64,000 nt of DNA. It comes from Lentimicrobiaceae bacterium (GTDB lineage: Bacteria; Bacteroidota; Bacteroidia; Bacteroidales; JALOCA01). The position numbers and the translations under genes were made by a program. The notes under the pieces are model-generated. The model was given only the letters and a program-made list of their open reading frames with translations. It made no database searches and was not told the DNA's origin. The DNA is taken from positions 1 through 64,000 of the forward strand of contig JALOCA010000016.1 in NCBI GenBank assembly GCA_023227965.1, read 5' to 3'. Numbering within the stretch: the first letter of the stretch is position 1; each line of letters starts with the position of its first letter. Positions 17,296-27,268 of this stretch are shown one piece after another.

Positions 17296-18831
17296 TCACA
17301 ACTCTTTCACAAATTCATAAGATGTAAACTCTAAAAAGTCGGCTACTGATAGCGAAAACGATATTACTTTATCATTTTTAATAGTAAAGGGAAAAATTTT
17401 TATTCCGTACATCGGGTCGCTGTAAGTGCAAAGGAAACGGTTTTTACCAATATGTTGCAAGGTGGCGCTCAGCTTTGGATGATGCTCAAATTTCAGTGTT
17501 AGTTCGTTTTTATTAGCGTCAACAACAATTTTACCATAAACGGGGTTTGAGTATTTCCCTTCAAAAGCCTTCAAAGGAAGCGGGCTTGGCAATTGGGCAG
17601 CGGCGCTATCGCGCCAGTCGGCGATTTCCTGCTGTTGTTCGGCAAGATTGCTCTTTACCCATTCACAATACAAATCGCTGTAATTCCGGTAAGGTAAACC
17701 TAAATAAGCATCAATAATTTCCCATTTCAAGGCTTCGTAAAGAGCATTATGATCGGTGTTTGTGAGTATTACTATTCCGAGCTTTTCCTCTGGGAGAAGA
17801 GTTACGGAAGACACAAACCCATCAACTCCTCCGGTATGCGAAACAATTTCGCGACCTTCGTAGTCCTCAAGTTGCCATCCAAGTGCATAAAGTGAAAAAT
17901 GTTTATGGTTAAAGGGATGCCCGCTTCTTCCGATGATAGACTGAGGCTGGCGGGTTTTGCGGATTACATTGAATGGTATCACCTTTGCATGGTTGTAATT
18001 GCCGCTATCGGTTTGGGCTATTAGCCAGTGACTCAAGTCGTGAGCCGATGAGCTGATGCTTGCAGCGGGTGCCAGTCCGTCGAAATGTCCATAAGGAATT
18101 TGAATTATCTTTCCATCCTGCCAGGTGTACGCGGCGGCTTTGTTGGTGGCTGCCGGAAGTTCTTTAGCCAAGGCAAGCGTACGGCTCATCTCCAGCGGAA
18201 CGAAAAAGCGTTCTTTCATTGTTTCTTCCCATGTTTTTCCACTTATTTTTTCAATGCAAAGCCCAGCCATGGTAAAACCCGTGTTGCAGTATCCCCATTT
18301 CGTACGAAATTCGTAAGGCGGTGTTAGTTTGCCATATTTACTAATAATGTCGGCGGGCGATAAATCGGAATTCCAGAAAGTAAAATCACCCTGGAAAGTC
18401 TCAGTCCCAAGCCGGTGGCAGAGGATGTCGGTAAGGCTAATGTGTTGGGTTACCCATGGGTCGTTAAGCAAAAGATTGGGCAACCATTTAATTACAGGGT
18501 CTTTTAGCTTACATTTTCCTTCTGCGTCGAGCATGGCAAGTGCCGTTGCCGTGAAGGCTTTGGTATTTGAACCTATCATGAACAATGTATTTTCGTCAAC
18601 CTTTGTATCCTTTCCCAACTGGCAGTAGCCATATCCTTTTTCCAACACCACTTTGCCGTCTTTTACAATGGCAACCGCCACTCCTGGAATTTCCCAGTTG
18701 TGTAAAGCCCTGTTGATGTATTTATCTAGGCTATCGCTGATGAATGCCGGAGGTTTAACATTTTGAGAAAAAATGTTGACTGCCAAAAGCAGAAAAACTA
18801 AAATAAAAAATTTGTGGATAAAATATTTCAT
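17296..18831 (-). CDS. Secreted serine hydrolase, beta-lactamase/PBP4* fold, with C-terminal DUF3471-like domain
   Basis: 511 aa. Signal peptide MKYFIHKFFILVFLLLAVNIFSQ. The class C beta-lactamase-like domain carries S-x-x-K (Ser88-Asn-Thr-Lys91 in MIGSNTKAFTA), the Tyr181-Cys-Asn183 motif (WGYCNTGFT), and HTGG (IVSHTGGVDGF) as the KTG counterpart. A C-terminal lipocalin-like module (~residues 410-511, FEGKYSNPVYGKIVVD) resembles DUF3471. Such proteins are usually D-aminopeptidases, esterases or peptidoglycan-related hydrolases rather than antibiotic lactamases. Monocistronic and periplasmic. Confidence 0.85.
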   Translation of the reverse strand: MKYFIHKFFILVFLLLAVNIFSQNVKPPAFISDSLDKYINRALHNWEIPGVAVAIVKDGKVVLEKGYGYCQLGKDTKVDENTLFMIGSNTKAFTATALAMLDAEGKCKLKDPVIKWLPNLLLNDPWVTQHISLTDILCHRLGTETFQGDFTFWNSDLSPADIISKYGKLTPPYEFRTKWGYCNTGFTMAGLCIEKISGKTWEETMKERFFVPLEMSRTLALAKELPAATNKAAAYTWQDGKIIQIPYGHFDGLAPAASISSSAHDLSHWLIAQTDSGNYNHAKVIPFNVIRKTRQPQSIIGRSGHPFNHKHFSLYALGWQLEDYEGREIVSHTGGVDGFVSSVTLLPEEKLGIVILTNTDHNALYEALKWEIIDAYLGLPYRNYSDLYCEWVKSNLAEQQQEIADWRDSAAAQLPSPLPLKAFEGKYSNPVYGKIVVDANKNELTLKFEHHPKLSATLQHIGKNRFLCTYSDPMYGIKIFPFTIKNDKVISFSLSVADFLEFTSYEFVKEL

Positions 18832-19010
18832 TTAAATCAGAATTTAATAAGCAAATATATTACTAATCGTGGAGGTAAAGATAAAAATCACTATAAAAAT
18901 GCTGGCTTTGGTAGGCAAAGAATGTAAATAGTGTTAACAGTTTTTGAATATTAAATTTATTGTTCTGCCTACAGGCTTGTACCTTAATGAAAATCTTTTC
19001 ACTAATTATG

Positions 19011-19018
19011 TATCTTTG
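19011..19018 (+). promoter_or_regulatory. Putative -7 element TATCTTTG for metG
   Basis: Consensus TAnnTTTG followed by GC, 33 bp before the metG ATG. No clear -33 TTG at the ideal distance. Confidence 0.45.
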
Positions 19019-19051
19019 CGCCTTCTTTGTTAAAGAATAAAATTTTACACG

Positions 19052-21160
19052 ATGAATTATCAGCAAGCAGCAAACGACAATAGGAAATTTAAAAGATACA
19101 CTGTAACATCGGCATTGCCTTATGCCAACGGTCCCATCCATATAGGGCATCTTGCCGGAGTTTATGTACCCGCCGATATTTATGTGCGTTACCTTCGTTC
19201 AAAAGGCGAAGATGTAATTTTCATTGGTGGAAGCGACGAACACGGAGTTCCAATTACAATTCGCGCACGAAAAGAAGGGCTAACACCTCAGCAGGTTGTG
19301 GATAAATACCACGAAATGATTAAGAAATCATTTGAAGAACTTGGAATTTCTTTCGATATTTATTCACGAACTTCCAATCAGGTTCACCACGAAACCGCAT
19401 CCGGATTTTTTAAAACCTTGTATGAAAAAGGAGCCTTTATTGAAAAAACCTCGATGCAGCTTTACGATGAAGAACAACAACAATTCCTTGCCGACCGCTA
19501 TGTTACGGGCACTTGTCCACATTGTGGCAACGAACGTGCCTATGGCGACCAATGCGAAAACTGCGGTACTTCGCTCAATGCTACTGACCTCATCAATCCC
19601 AAGAGTGCTTTAAGCGGCAATGTTCCGGTGATGAAGGAGACAAAGCACTGGTTTCTTCCCCTCGATGCCTACGAAGCCTGGCTTAGAAAGTGGATACTCG
19701 AAAATCATAAAAACGACTGGAAAACCAATGTTTACGGACAATGTAAGTCGTGGATTGACCAGGGACTTCAGCCACGTGCAGTTACCCGCGACCTCGACTG
19801 GGGAGTGAAAGTTCCCATTCCTGAAGCCGAAGGGAAGGTGCTTTATGTGTGGTTCGATGCCCCAATAGGATATATTTCGGCTACCAAAGAATGGGCACAG
19901 AAAAAAAATGCTGAATGCAAATTGCCGAATGCTGAATCGGAAATTGATTGGAAATTATATTGGAAGGATAAAGAAACCAAATTGGTTCATTTCATTGGTA
20001 AAGATAACATAGTGTTTCATTGCATAGTGTTTCCGGTTATGCTTCATGCCGAAGGCAGTTATATCGTTCCCGAAAATGTTCCCGCCAACGAGTTTCTGAA
20101 TCTTGAAAACGATAAAATAAGCACCTCGCGCAACTGGGCTGTTTGGCTTCACGAATACCTTGAAGAATTCCCCGGCAAGCAGGATGTACTCCGCTATGTG
20201 CTTTGCGCAAATGCCCCCGAAACCAAAGACAACGACTTCACCTGGAAAGACTTTCAGGCAAAAAACAACAACGAACTGGTAGCCATCCTCGGAAACTTTG
20301 TCAACCGCACCCTGGTGCTTACCCATAAGTTTTTCGAAGGAAAAGTGCCTCAAGTAGCGGAATTAAGCGATTACGACCGCCAGGTTCTGCAACAATTTTC
20401 CTCTTTTCCCGAAAACATTGGCACGAGCATCGAAAATTACCGCTTTCGTGAAGCTCTTGGCGAAATGATGAATTTTGCACGTCTCGGCAACAAATATCTC
20501 ACCGACAGCGAACCATGGAAACTCATTAAAACCGATCCCAATAGGGTGAAAACCATTCTGAACATCTCGTTGCAGATATGTGCAAACCTAAGCATTGTTG
20601 CCGAACCGTTTCTGCCTTTTACCGCTGCAAAAATTGCGTCTTTGCTTCATCTGGAAAAACATTCATGGGAAAATGCTGGCAATTCACAATTGCTGCAGGC
20701 AGGCATTCAGTTAGCTCAACCCGAACTACTGTTCGATAAAATAGATGATAGCATCATCGAAATTCAGGTAAACAAACTTTTAGACACCAAAAAAGCCAAC
20801 GAGCAAGAGCCTTACCAGGCAAATCCCTCCAAACCTCTTATCGAATTTGAAGACTTCGGGAAAATTGACATCCGTACCGGAACAATCCTCGCTGCCGAAA
20901 AGGTAGCCAAAACTAAAAAGTTGCTAAAACTCACCATTGACACCGGAATTGACAAACGCGCAGTAGTTTCGGGCATTGCCGAATATTACGAACCCGAAAA
21001 TATTATCGGGCAGAAGGTAAGCATTTTGGTGAATCTTGCTCCCCGCAACCTCAGAGGCATCGAAAGCAAGGGGATGATTCTTATGGCTGAAGATGCCGAT
21101 GGCAGGCTGTGTTTTGTAAGCCCTACCGAACAAGTGAAAAACGGAAGTGAGGTGAAATAG
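19052..21160 (+). CDS. metG: Methionyl-tRNA synthetase
   Basis: Charges tRNA-Met with methionine. 702 aa. HIGH motif at residues 30-33 (PIHIGHLAG); zinc-knuckle CPHCGNERAYGDQCENCG inside the connective peptide; KISTS (from Lys355) as the KMSKS equivalent, a variant usual in this enzyme group; anticodon-binding helical domain; and a C-terminal tRNA-binding EMAP/Trbp111-like domain from about residue 590 (FGKIDIRTGTILAAEKV ... LVNLAPRNLRGIESKGM). ATG start at 19052. Followed by tRNA-Arg on the opposite strand. Confidence 0.96.
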   Translation: MNYQQAANDNRKFKRYTVTSALPYANGPIHIGHLAGVYVPADIYVRYLRSKGEDVIFIGGSDEHGVPITIRARKEGLTPQQVVDKYHEMIKKSFEELGISFDIYSRTSNQVHHETASGFFKTLYEKGAFIEKTSMQLYDEEQQQFLADRYVTGTCPHCGNERAYGDQCENCGTSLNATDLINPKSALSGNVPVMKETKHWFLPLDAYEAWLRKWILENHKNDWKTNVYGQCKSWIDQGLQPRAVTRDLDWGVKVPIPEAEGKVLYVWFDAPIGYISATKEWAQKKNAECKLPNAESEIDWKLYWKDKETKLVHFIGKDNIVFHCIVFPVMLHAEGSYIVPENVPANEFLNLENDKISTSRNWAVWLHEYLEEFPGKQDVLRYVLCANAPETKDNDFTWKDFQAKNNNELVAILGNFVNRTLVLTHKFFEGKVPQVAELSDYDRQVLQQFSSFPENIGTSIENYRFREALGEMMNFARLGNKYLTDSEPWKLIKTDPNRVKTILNISLQICANLSIVAEPFLPFTAAKIASLLHLEKHSWENAGNSQLLQAGIQLAQPELLFDKIDDSIIEIQVNKLLDTKKANEQEPYQANPSKPLIEFEDFGKIDIRTGTILAAEKVAKTKKLLKLTIDTGIDKRAVVSGIAEYYEPENIIGQKVSILVNLAPRNLRGIESKGMILMAEDADGRLCFVSPTEQVKNGSEVK

Positions 21161-21186
21161 TTTTTATTTCTTTAAGAAAATAATTG

Positions 21187-21258
21187 TAGCCCCACCAGGA
21201 ATCGAACCTGGATTTAAAGTTTAGGAAACTTTCGTTCTATCCGTTGAACTATAAGGCC
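21187..21258 (-). tRNA. tRNA-Arg (anticodon CCT)
   Basis: 72-nt cloverleaf on the minus strand: acceptor GGCCTTA with TGGGGCT plus discriminator A, D-arm AGTTCAACGGAT, anticodon stem AAAGT/ACTTT around TTCCTAA giving anticodon CCT, and T-arm CCAGGTTCGATTCCTGG. CCA is not encoded. Confidence 0.93.
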
Positions 21259-21516
21259 TAGGTATTAAGTTTAAAACTTTTGGCAAAGATATAAATTCTG
21301 CATTAAAACCGGGCTTTTTTTAATGAGAAAACGAACATAAAAACTGGATTAATATGCTATTCCTCTAATAAAACCATTGCCAGACAGCACTTTTATGTCA
21401 GCCAACAACTGCAAATTGGTATAAAAGAAAAAAATCACAAGTAGTGTAAAACTTTACAGGTTTTATTCCACACCCGAATAAATTTTTCTATTATTGCATT
21501 GCAAAAAAAATATTCA

Positions 21517-24500
21517 ATGAAAAAGGTCTTTTTCGTATTTAACTTTCTCCTGATTGGGATTTTTTGCTTTAGTCAAGCCACAAATACAGATTACTACCAG
21601 CAAAAAAAAGAGGAAAATGCCTTTAAAGAAATTTCTTCCCGCCTTCCGGTGCTGAAATTACCTTCCGGCTACAATGCAAAATCCATGCCTTCGTATGTTG
21701 ACAATTCCAAATTTGCTTTTTTCCATGAAATAATCAGTCAGGGTGATTTTCCTTCCTGCCAGCAGGTAAGTGCCATTTGTTATGATTTTACTTACGAAAT
21801 TGACCGAAGCCGTAATCTTCCTGCAGATATACCTTCCAACGAATACCCGGCACATTATACATGGAACTATCTGAATTACGAAGGCTGGAATGGATCGAGC
21901 TTTTTCTTTAGTTTCGATGTAATTAACAAACAAGGTACACCCGATATTGCACACTACGGCTACGATTCGGTTGTAGGAGATATGCTATGGATGAACGGTT
22001 ACGAAAATTATTACAATAGCATGCAAAACCGTATTGCAAAGGTTAACCGTATTCCGTTGAATACCGAAGATGGCATACAAACAGCAAAAGCCTTTCTGTA
22101 TGACCGCCTTGACGGTTCACCGACAGGAGGAGTTTTTACTTTTAGCGCTTCCAGCCCATGGAATTACGAAAATATTCCTCAGGGAACCCCCGAAGCCGGT
22201 AAATTTATCATGATAAAATGGCTTTCGCCCGCAACGCACGGAATGACCATTGTGGGTTATAACGATTCTATCCGGTACGATTTAAACAATGACGGAATTT
22301 ACTCCAACCAGCTTGACAATAATAATGATGGAGTGATAGATGTGAAAGACTGGGAAATTGGGGCTTTTATTTTTGCAAACTCTTATGGAAAAGATTGGGC
22401 TAACTTAGGTTTCTGTTATGTATTGTATAGTGCAATGGCTTTAAACTATGGCGAGGGGGGTGTTTCCGAACAATCAGGATATAGCATTGACGTTAAAGCA
22501 AATTATCAACCTCTGCTGACTATGAAAGTGAAGCTAACCCATACAAGCCGTGGAAAAATTTGTATAAAAGCAGGAGTAAGCTCTGATATTTCTGCTAACG
22601 AGCCCCAACACCTGATTGATTTTCCGATTTATAACTTTCAGGGAGGCAACCATTACCTGCAGGGAATTGACACTGCCAATTTTTATAAAACCATTGAAGC
22701 CGGATTCGACATCACCCCATTGTTAAGCTATGTTAATCCAGGTCAACAGGCTAAATTTTTTCTTGTTGTAAATGAAAATGATGCCCAGAACAGCTCCCCG
22801 GGAAGCATTCAAAATTTTTCGGTTATCAGTTATTCTGAAGGAGAACAGGAATTCCTTTCACAGATGCACGATATTAATATTGCCAACAACAGCACCACTT
22901 TACTTTCGGTAGTATCGGCAATAAATTTCGATAAAATTCAAATCAGCAACGATTATATTCCGGCTTTCACACCCGCCCAACCCTACTCTGTTCAACTCCA
23001 GGCTGAAGGCGGAACAACGCCCTATCAGTGGAATATCTTCAAAAATTATACTGTTTTACACGAAAATACTGCAATGCCCTCCACTTCTCAGAATAGCCTC
23101 CAAACCCCGAATCCTTATTCTCCAAGTGAAGGTATTGCACTGCCATTTCAGTTTCCCTTTTACGGAAAAAAATACGATTCTGTTTACATTAACCGGTTTG
23201 GATTCGTAGCATTCAGGCAAAACACCTATCCCTATCCTTATTGTAAGGATGAGGTTCTAATGATGAAATCACTTGGAAGCATCTGCGGAGTAATAGCCGA
23301 ACGTATTGTAAATGAAACCACGCCGGAATGCTGGTACGAAATCTCTGCCGAAAAGGTTGATATTCGCTGGCAAATCACTGATTCCGGTTCGGGATTACCC
23401 GTTGTTCTTAATTTCTGTATTCGTCTTTTCCCTTCGGGAGAATTTGAAATAATTTATGGCGAAATTTCCAATGCCAATCTGTACCCTTTGGCACTCGGCG
23501 TTTCTGAAGGCAACGAACTGAACTTCCAATTGGAATACGAAAGAAACATGAATCAAAAGGCATTTTCTTCTTACCATTATGTTCCTGTTGCACTTCCCGA
23601 AGGTATTGAATTGAACCAGGATGGTGTACTTACATTCGAAAATTTTTCCGCTTCGGATATTTTCCGCATAACCATTCGCGCTAACGATGCAAACGGCATT
23701 TATTCTCAAAAAACCTTTACAGCTTCCAATGGGTTGGATATTAGTGTAAGCTATGTTGCCGGCAACGATGACAAAATTTCTTTGAACGAAAATGCTCTGG
23801 TACAGCTTACGGTAAAAAACACGGGTGACGCTGTTTTAAACAATATAAACCTGCAACTGAGTAACTACGAAGGAGTTTTCCAACTTACCGACAGCACCGA
23901 AACTATTTCGGTTCTGAATCCCGGCGACAGTATCACCCTGCCACAGGCTTTCGGATTTAAACTAAACAAACTTCTTAGCGATGGCTCTGTTTTTACCCTG
24001 TCAGTTTTGGCTCAGGAAGGTGAACACGAATGGATTAAATATCTGACAATTACCGTTGCATCTCCTTCTGTCGAAATTGAAGAACCTTACATTTTCGATG
24101 GCAGCAACTCCCTGCTCGACCCCGGCGAAACCGCCGAACTGATAGTGCCAGTGATAAACAAAGGCTCTCTTTTTTCGGAAAACAATGCTATTACATTATC
24201 TGTCAACGACCCCTATGTATCTGTACTGTCTTCGGTAAATGCTTCTATTGACACACTTTATCCCTCGGTTTATTCCAACCAAAGATTCCTTCTGAGCGCC
24301 TTACGCGAAACTCCCCTCGAATATTATGCCAATGTTTCTGTAAGGTTTACTAACAATTTGGGAACCGACACCCTTTATCAGTTTGCTCTGCAAATAGGTA
24401 CTCCTTCGGTAGTTATAATAAGTTTAAATTCCAATACGGCTACCGCTGACAGCCTTAAAAACCTACTCGACACTTTACAGGTATCTTATAAAGTGATAGA

Positions 24501-25536
24501 TAGTATCCCTGCTGTTCTTGGAAAAGCTTCATGTGTTTTCCTGCTTTTACCCTTCATAGGCTCAGGTCATGCTTTAACCCCTTTCGAAGGCGAATATTTG
24601 TCCAATTACCTTACCCAAGGCGGAAATCTTTACATGGAAGGTTATAAAACATGGTATTATGACGACCAGGTATCAATCAACGAATTGTTACATTATTATG
24701 GTAGTTCTTGTTCCAGGTATTATTTCGATACTATTACCGGGCAAAACAACACTATCGCCCACGATCAAAACTTTTCTTATTCCGGAGTACCCAATTATGC
24801 AATTTATCAACTGGTGCCTGGCGAAGGTTCGTTTTCACTTTTCAATAATGTTGCCCAAAGCCCGCAATGTGTTCAGTTTGCACGTGTTGATTCAAATTTC
24901 AAAGCAATTGGTTCAATGGTTTCATTCGCTAGTCTCAAAAATTTAAACGACTCTCAGGCAAAAATGAAACTGTTAAAATCGTACCTCGACTTCTTTAATG
25001 TGAATATTACAAACCTTCATCCCTTGTTCCATACTGATAGCACTTCTGTTTGCCAGGACGAAAGCATTAATTTCAGCGACGATTCATATAACAATATTGT
25101 TTCGTGGCAATGGACTTTTGAGGGAGGCAATCCTGCCACGTCTGACGAAAAACAGCCAGTAGTTTCCTATCCTGAGCATGGTGTTTACGATGTTAGCCTA
25201 AGCATTAGCGATGGAACCCAGGAACTTTCTATTGTGAAAAAGGATTATATTACCGTAAACGATTGTACTCATATTCCCGATTCGGGTGTCCAGAACGATT
25301 TTTGTGTTTATCCAAATCCGGCTGAGGATTTCATTTATTTTAAAACCTTCAATAATGTAAACCCATTTTCCAGAGTAGAGCTTTTTGATTTACAGGGAAG
25401 GACATTGTTGTCGGAAAAATTACCGAACGGATTGGCTATTTTTTACTTAGATATCAGGAAAATAAGAAGTGGTTTGTACCTTCTGAGGTTAAGCGGAAAT
25501 TCCGTTTCGCAGGTAAAAAAATTAGAAATAAAGTAG
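21517..25536 (+). CDS. Giant T9SS-exported papain-like cysteine protease
   Basis: 1339 aa from the ATG at 21517 (a TTG at 21499 would only disrupt the signal peptide MKKVFFVFNFLLIGIFCFSQ). The N-terminal third looks like a C1 peptidase: Gln75 and Cys81 in SQGDFPSCQQVS (oxyanion hole and nucleophile spacing as in papain), His241 in ATHGMTIVGYND, Asn288 in FANSYGKDW. Two Asp/Asn-rich calcium-type loops (residues 255-260 and 267-278, DNNNDGVIDVKD) sit between His and Asn. Then beta-sandwich domains with CARDB-like repeats, a PKD-like domain (~1165-1250), and a T9SS type A sorting domain (VYPNPAEDFIYF ... KKLEIK). Likely surface or secreted protease. Confidence 0.85.
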   Translation: MKKVFFVFNFLLIGIFCFSQATNTDYYQQKKEENAFKEISSRLPVLKLPSGYNAKSMPSYVDNSKFAFFHEIISQGDFPSCQQVSAICYDFTYEIDRSRNLPADIPSNEYPAHYTWNYLNYEGWNGSSFFFSFDVINKQGTPDIAHYGYDSVVGDMLWMNGYENYYNSMQNRIAKVNRIPLNTEDGIQTAKAFLYDRLDGSPTGGVFTFSASSPWNYENIPQGTPEAGKFIMIKWLSPATHGMTIVGYNDSIRYDLNNDGIYSNQLDNNNDGVIDVKDWEIGAFIFANSYGKDWANLGFCYVLYSAMALNYGEGGVSEQSGYSIDVKANYQPLLTMKVKLTHTSRGKICIKAGVSSDISANEPQHLIDFPIYNFQGGNHYLQGIDTANFYKTIEAGFDITPLLSYVNPGQQAKFFLVVNENDAQNSSPGSIQNFSVISYSEGEQEFLSQMHDINIANNSTTLLSVVSAINFDKIQISNDYIPAFTPAQPYSVQLQAEGGTTPYQWNIFKNYTVLHENTAMPSTSQNSLQTPNPYSPSEGIALPFQFPFYGKKYDSVYINRFGFVAFRQNTYPYPYCKDEVLMMKSLGSICGVIAERIVNETTPECWYEISAEKVDIRWQITDSGSGLPVVLNFCIRLFPSGEFEIIYGEISNANLYPLALGVSEGNELNFQLEYERNMNQKAFSSYHYVPVALPEGIELNQDGVLTFENFSASDIFRITIRANDANGIYSQKTFTASNGLDISVSYVAGNDDKISLNENALVQLTVKNTGDAVLNNINLQLSNYEGVFQLTDSTETISVLNPGDSITLPQAFGFKLNKLLSDGSVFTLSVLAQEGEHEWIKYLTITVASPSVEIEEPYIFDGSNSLLDPGETAELIVPVINKGSLFSENNAITLSVNDPYVSVLSSVNASIDTLYPSVYSNQRFLLSALRETPLEYYANVSVRFTNNLGTDTLYQFALQIGTPSVVIISLNSNTATADSLKNLLDTLQVSYKVIDSIPAVLGKASCVFLLLPFIGSGHALTPFEGEYLSNYLTQGGNLYMEGYKTWYYDDQVSINELLHYYGSSCSRYYFDTITGQNNTIAHDQNFSYSGVPNYAIYQLVPGEGSFSLFNNVAQSPQCVQFARVDSNFKAIGSMVSFASLKNLNDSQAKMKLLKSYLDFFNVNITNLHPLFHTDSTSVCQDESINFSDDSYNNIVSWQWTFEGGNPATSDEKQPVVSYPEHGVYDVSLSISDGTQELSIVKKDYITVNDCTHIPDSGVQNDFCVYPNPAEDFIYFKTFNNVNPFSRVELFDLQGRTLLSEKLPNGLAIFYLDIRKIRSGLYLLRLSGNSVSQVKKLEIK

Positions 25537-25549
25537 AGTCGGAAATATT

Positions 25550-27145
25550 TTACAACTCGAAACCCATGTAATGTTGCTGTTGTTCCGCCTTGGGATAATC
25601 GAGTGAAAAATGCAAACCGCGGCTTTCTTTGCGTTCCATCGCCATTTTGATAATAAGATATCCTATGTTGATAAGGTTGCGAAGTTCGCAAAGTTTTACG
25701 GTTAGTATAGATTTGTTATACAGGTCTTCCGTTTCGCGATAAATAATATCTAACCTATCGAAAGCCCTTTTTAAGCGAAGATTGGAACGGACGATACCTA
25801 CGTAATTTGTCATAATTGACTGAACTTCTTTGAGTGATTGAGTTATGAGTACCATTTCTTCGTTCAGCACCATACCTTCTGCATTCCAATCGGGAATTTC
25901 ATCGCACCAGGAAATATTTTTAAACCTTTCAGCCGAATGAAGGCTTGCACGATGTGAAAAAACCAGGGATTCCAACAAAGAATTAGAAGCAAGCCGGTTT
26001 GCCCCATGCAAGCCGGTAGAAGAGCATTCGCCGGAAGCATACAGGTTAATAATGGAACTACTGGCATTTTCATCTACCTTAATCCCACCGCAACAATAAT
26101 GTGCAGCCGGAACTACAGGGATCATGTCTTTTATAAAATTGATTCCAAGACTAAGGCATTTTGCATTGATAGCCGGGAAATGATTGAAAAGTTCATCCCT
26201 GTCGAGATGGCGGCAATCGAGATACACATGATCTTCGCCGCTTATTTTTAATTCATTATCAATTGCCCTTGCAACAATATCGCGCGGAGCCAGCGAGCCT
26301 CTCTGGTCGTATTTTTCCATAAAAGTATTTCCATCATAGGTTTTTAACTTAGCGCCAAAACCCCGCAAAGCTTCAGTAATGAGAAATGACGGTTTTTCGT
26401 TAGGATAATAAAGTGATGTGGGATGAAATTGGATGAATTCCATATTTTCGACGGCACCCTTGGCACGGTAAACCATTGCAATACCGTCTCCGGTAGCAAT
26501 TGGTGGATTGGTGGTAGTGCCGTAAACATTTCCTGTACCGCCGGTGGCAATCATGGTAATCTTGGCAAGGATGGTATGGATTTCATTGGTTTGTTTATCC
26601 AAAACATATGCACCGTAGCAGGTGATGTCCTGGGTACGGCGGTTTACTTCTATTCCCAGATGATGTTGGGTAAGAATATCTATGGTAAAATAATTTTCGA
26701 GCAGTTCAATGTTTGGATGGTTACGTATTTGTTTTAGCAAAACCTGTTCAATTTCCAGTCCGGTTTGGTCTTTATGATGTAGCACCCGATATTCAGAGTG
26801 TCCTCCTTCCTTGGCGAGATCGTATTTTCCCGATTTGGTTTTATCAAAATCGGTACCCCAGCCTATCAGTTCTCTCACCCGTTCGGTGGATTCAGTAATG
26901 GTGATGTGAACAATTTCTTCGTTGCTGAGATTGTCTCCGGCTATCATGGTATCGCGGATATGTTTTTCGTAAGTATCAGGGGTGTACATCACTGCAGCAA
27001 TGCCTCCCTGTGCATATTTTGTGGATGTTTCTTCCGCTTTCGATTTGGTAACAATGCACACTTTTCCACTGTCAGCCATTTTTAAAGCATAACTTAAACC
27101 GGCAATGCCCGAACCGATAACCAAAAAATCAACTTTCTTTCGCAT
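25550..27145 (-). CDS. nadB: L-aspartate oxidase
   Basis: FAD enzyme oxidising L-aspartate to iminoaspartate, first step of de novo NAD synthesis. 531 aa. Dinucleotide-binding GSGIAGL at residues 11-17; FAD/substrate signatures STKYAQGGIAAV, EFIQFHPTSLYYP, ITEALRGFGAKL, APRDIVARAID and SSTGLHGANRLASNSLLE, the last giving the catalytic Arg region. C-terminal three-helix domain present. NadA and NadC are not adjacent. Succinate dehydrogenase flavoprotein is the alternative, but length and motifs favour NadB. A TACTTTTG (minus) at 27162-27169 is a promoter candidate. Confidence 0.94.
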   Translation of the reverse strand: MRKKVDFLVIGSGIAGLSYALKMADSGKVCIVTKSKAEETSTKYAQGGIAAVMYTPDTYEKHIRDTMIAGDNLSNEEIVHITITESTERVRELIGWGTDFDKTKSGKYDLAKEGGHSEYRVLHHKDQTGLEIEQVLLKQIRNHPNIELLENYFTIDILTQHHLGIEVNRRTQDITCYGAYVLDKQTNEIHTILAKITMIATGGTGNVYGTTTNPPIATGDGIAMVYRAKGAVENMEFIQFHPTSLYYPNEKPSFLITEALRGFGAKLKTYDGNTFMEKYDQRGSLAPRDIVARAIDNELKISGEDHVYLDCRHLDRDELFNHFPAINAKCLSLGINFIKDMIPVVPAAHYCCGGIKVDENASSSIINLYASGECSSTGLHGANRLASNSLLESLVFSHRASLHSAERFKNISWCDEIPDWNAEGMVLNEEMVLITQSLKEVQSIMTNYVGIVRSNLRLKRAFDRLDIIYRETEDLYNKSILTVKLCELRNLINIGYLIIKMAMERKESRGLHFSLDYPKAEQQQHYMGFEL

Positions 27146-27249
27146 TTTTTTAATTTGCCTGCAAAAGTACTAACAAAGTACAAATGCTGGTTTATAAAAA
27201 AACGTAGTTAAAAAAGTAAATTAAAACCATATGGACTGCAAAATTGTAG

Positions 27250-27257
27250 TAATTTTG
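27250..27257 (+). promoter_or_regulatory. Putative -7 element TAATTTTG for tmRNA
   Basis: Consensus TAnnTTTG 12 bp before the mapped 5' end of the tmRNA, which fits a -7 position well. Confidence 0.55.
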
Positions 27258-27268
27258 CAGTCCATTCT

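Noticed and set aside
17296..18831. Antibiotic-inactivating beta-lactamase
   Set aside because: The S-x-x-K/YxN/HTG set and the C-terminal DUF3471-like domain fit peptidase/esterase relatives; nothing indicates resistance.
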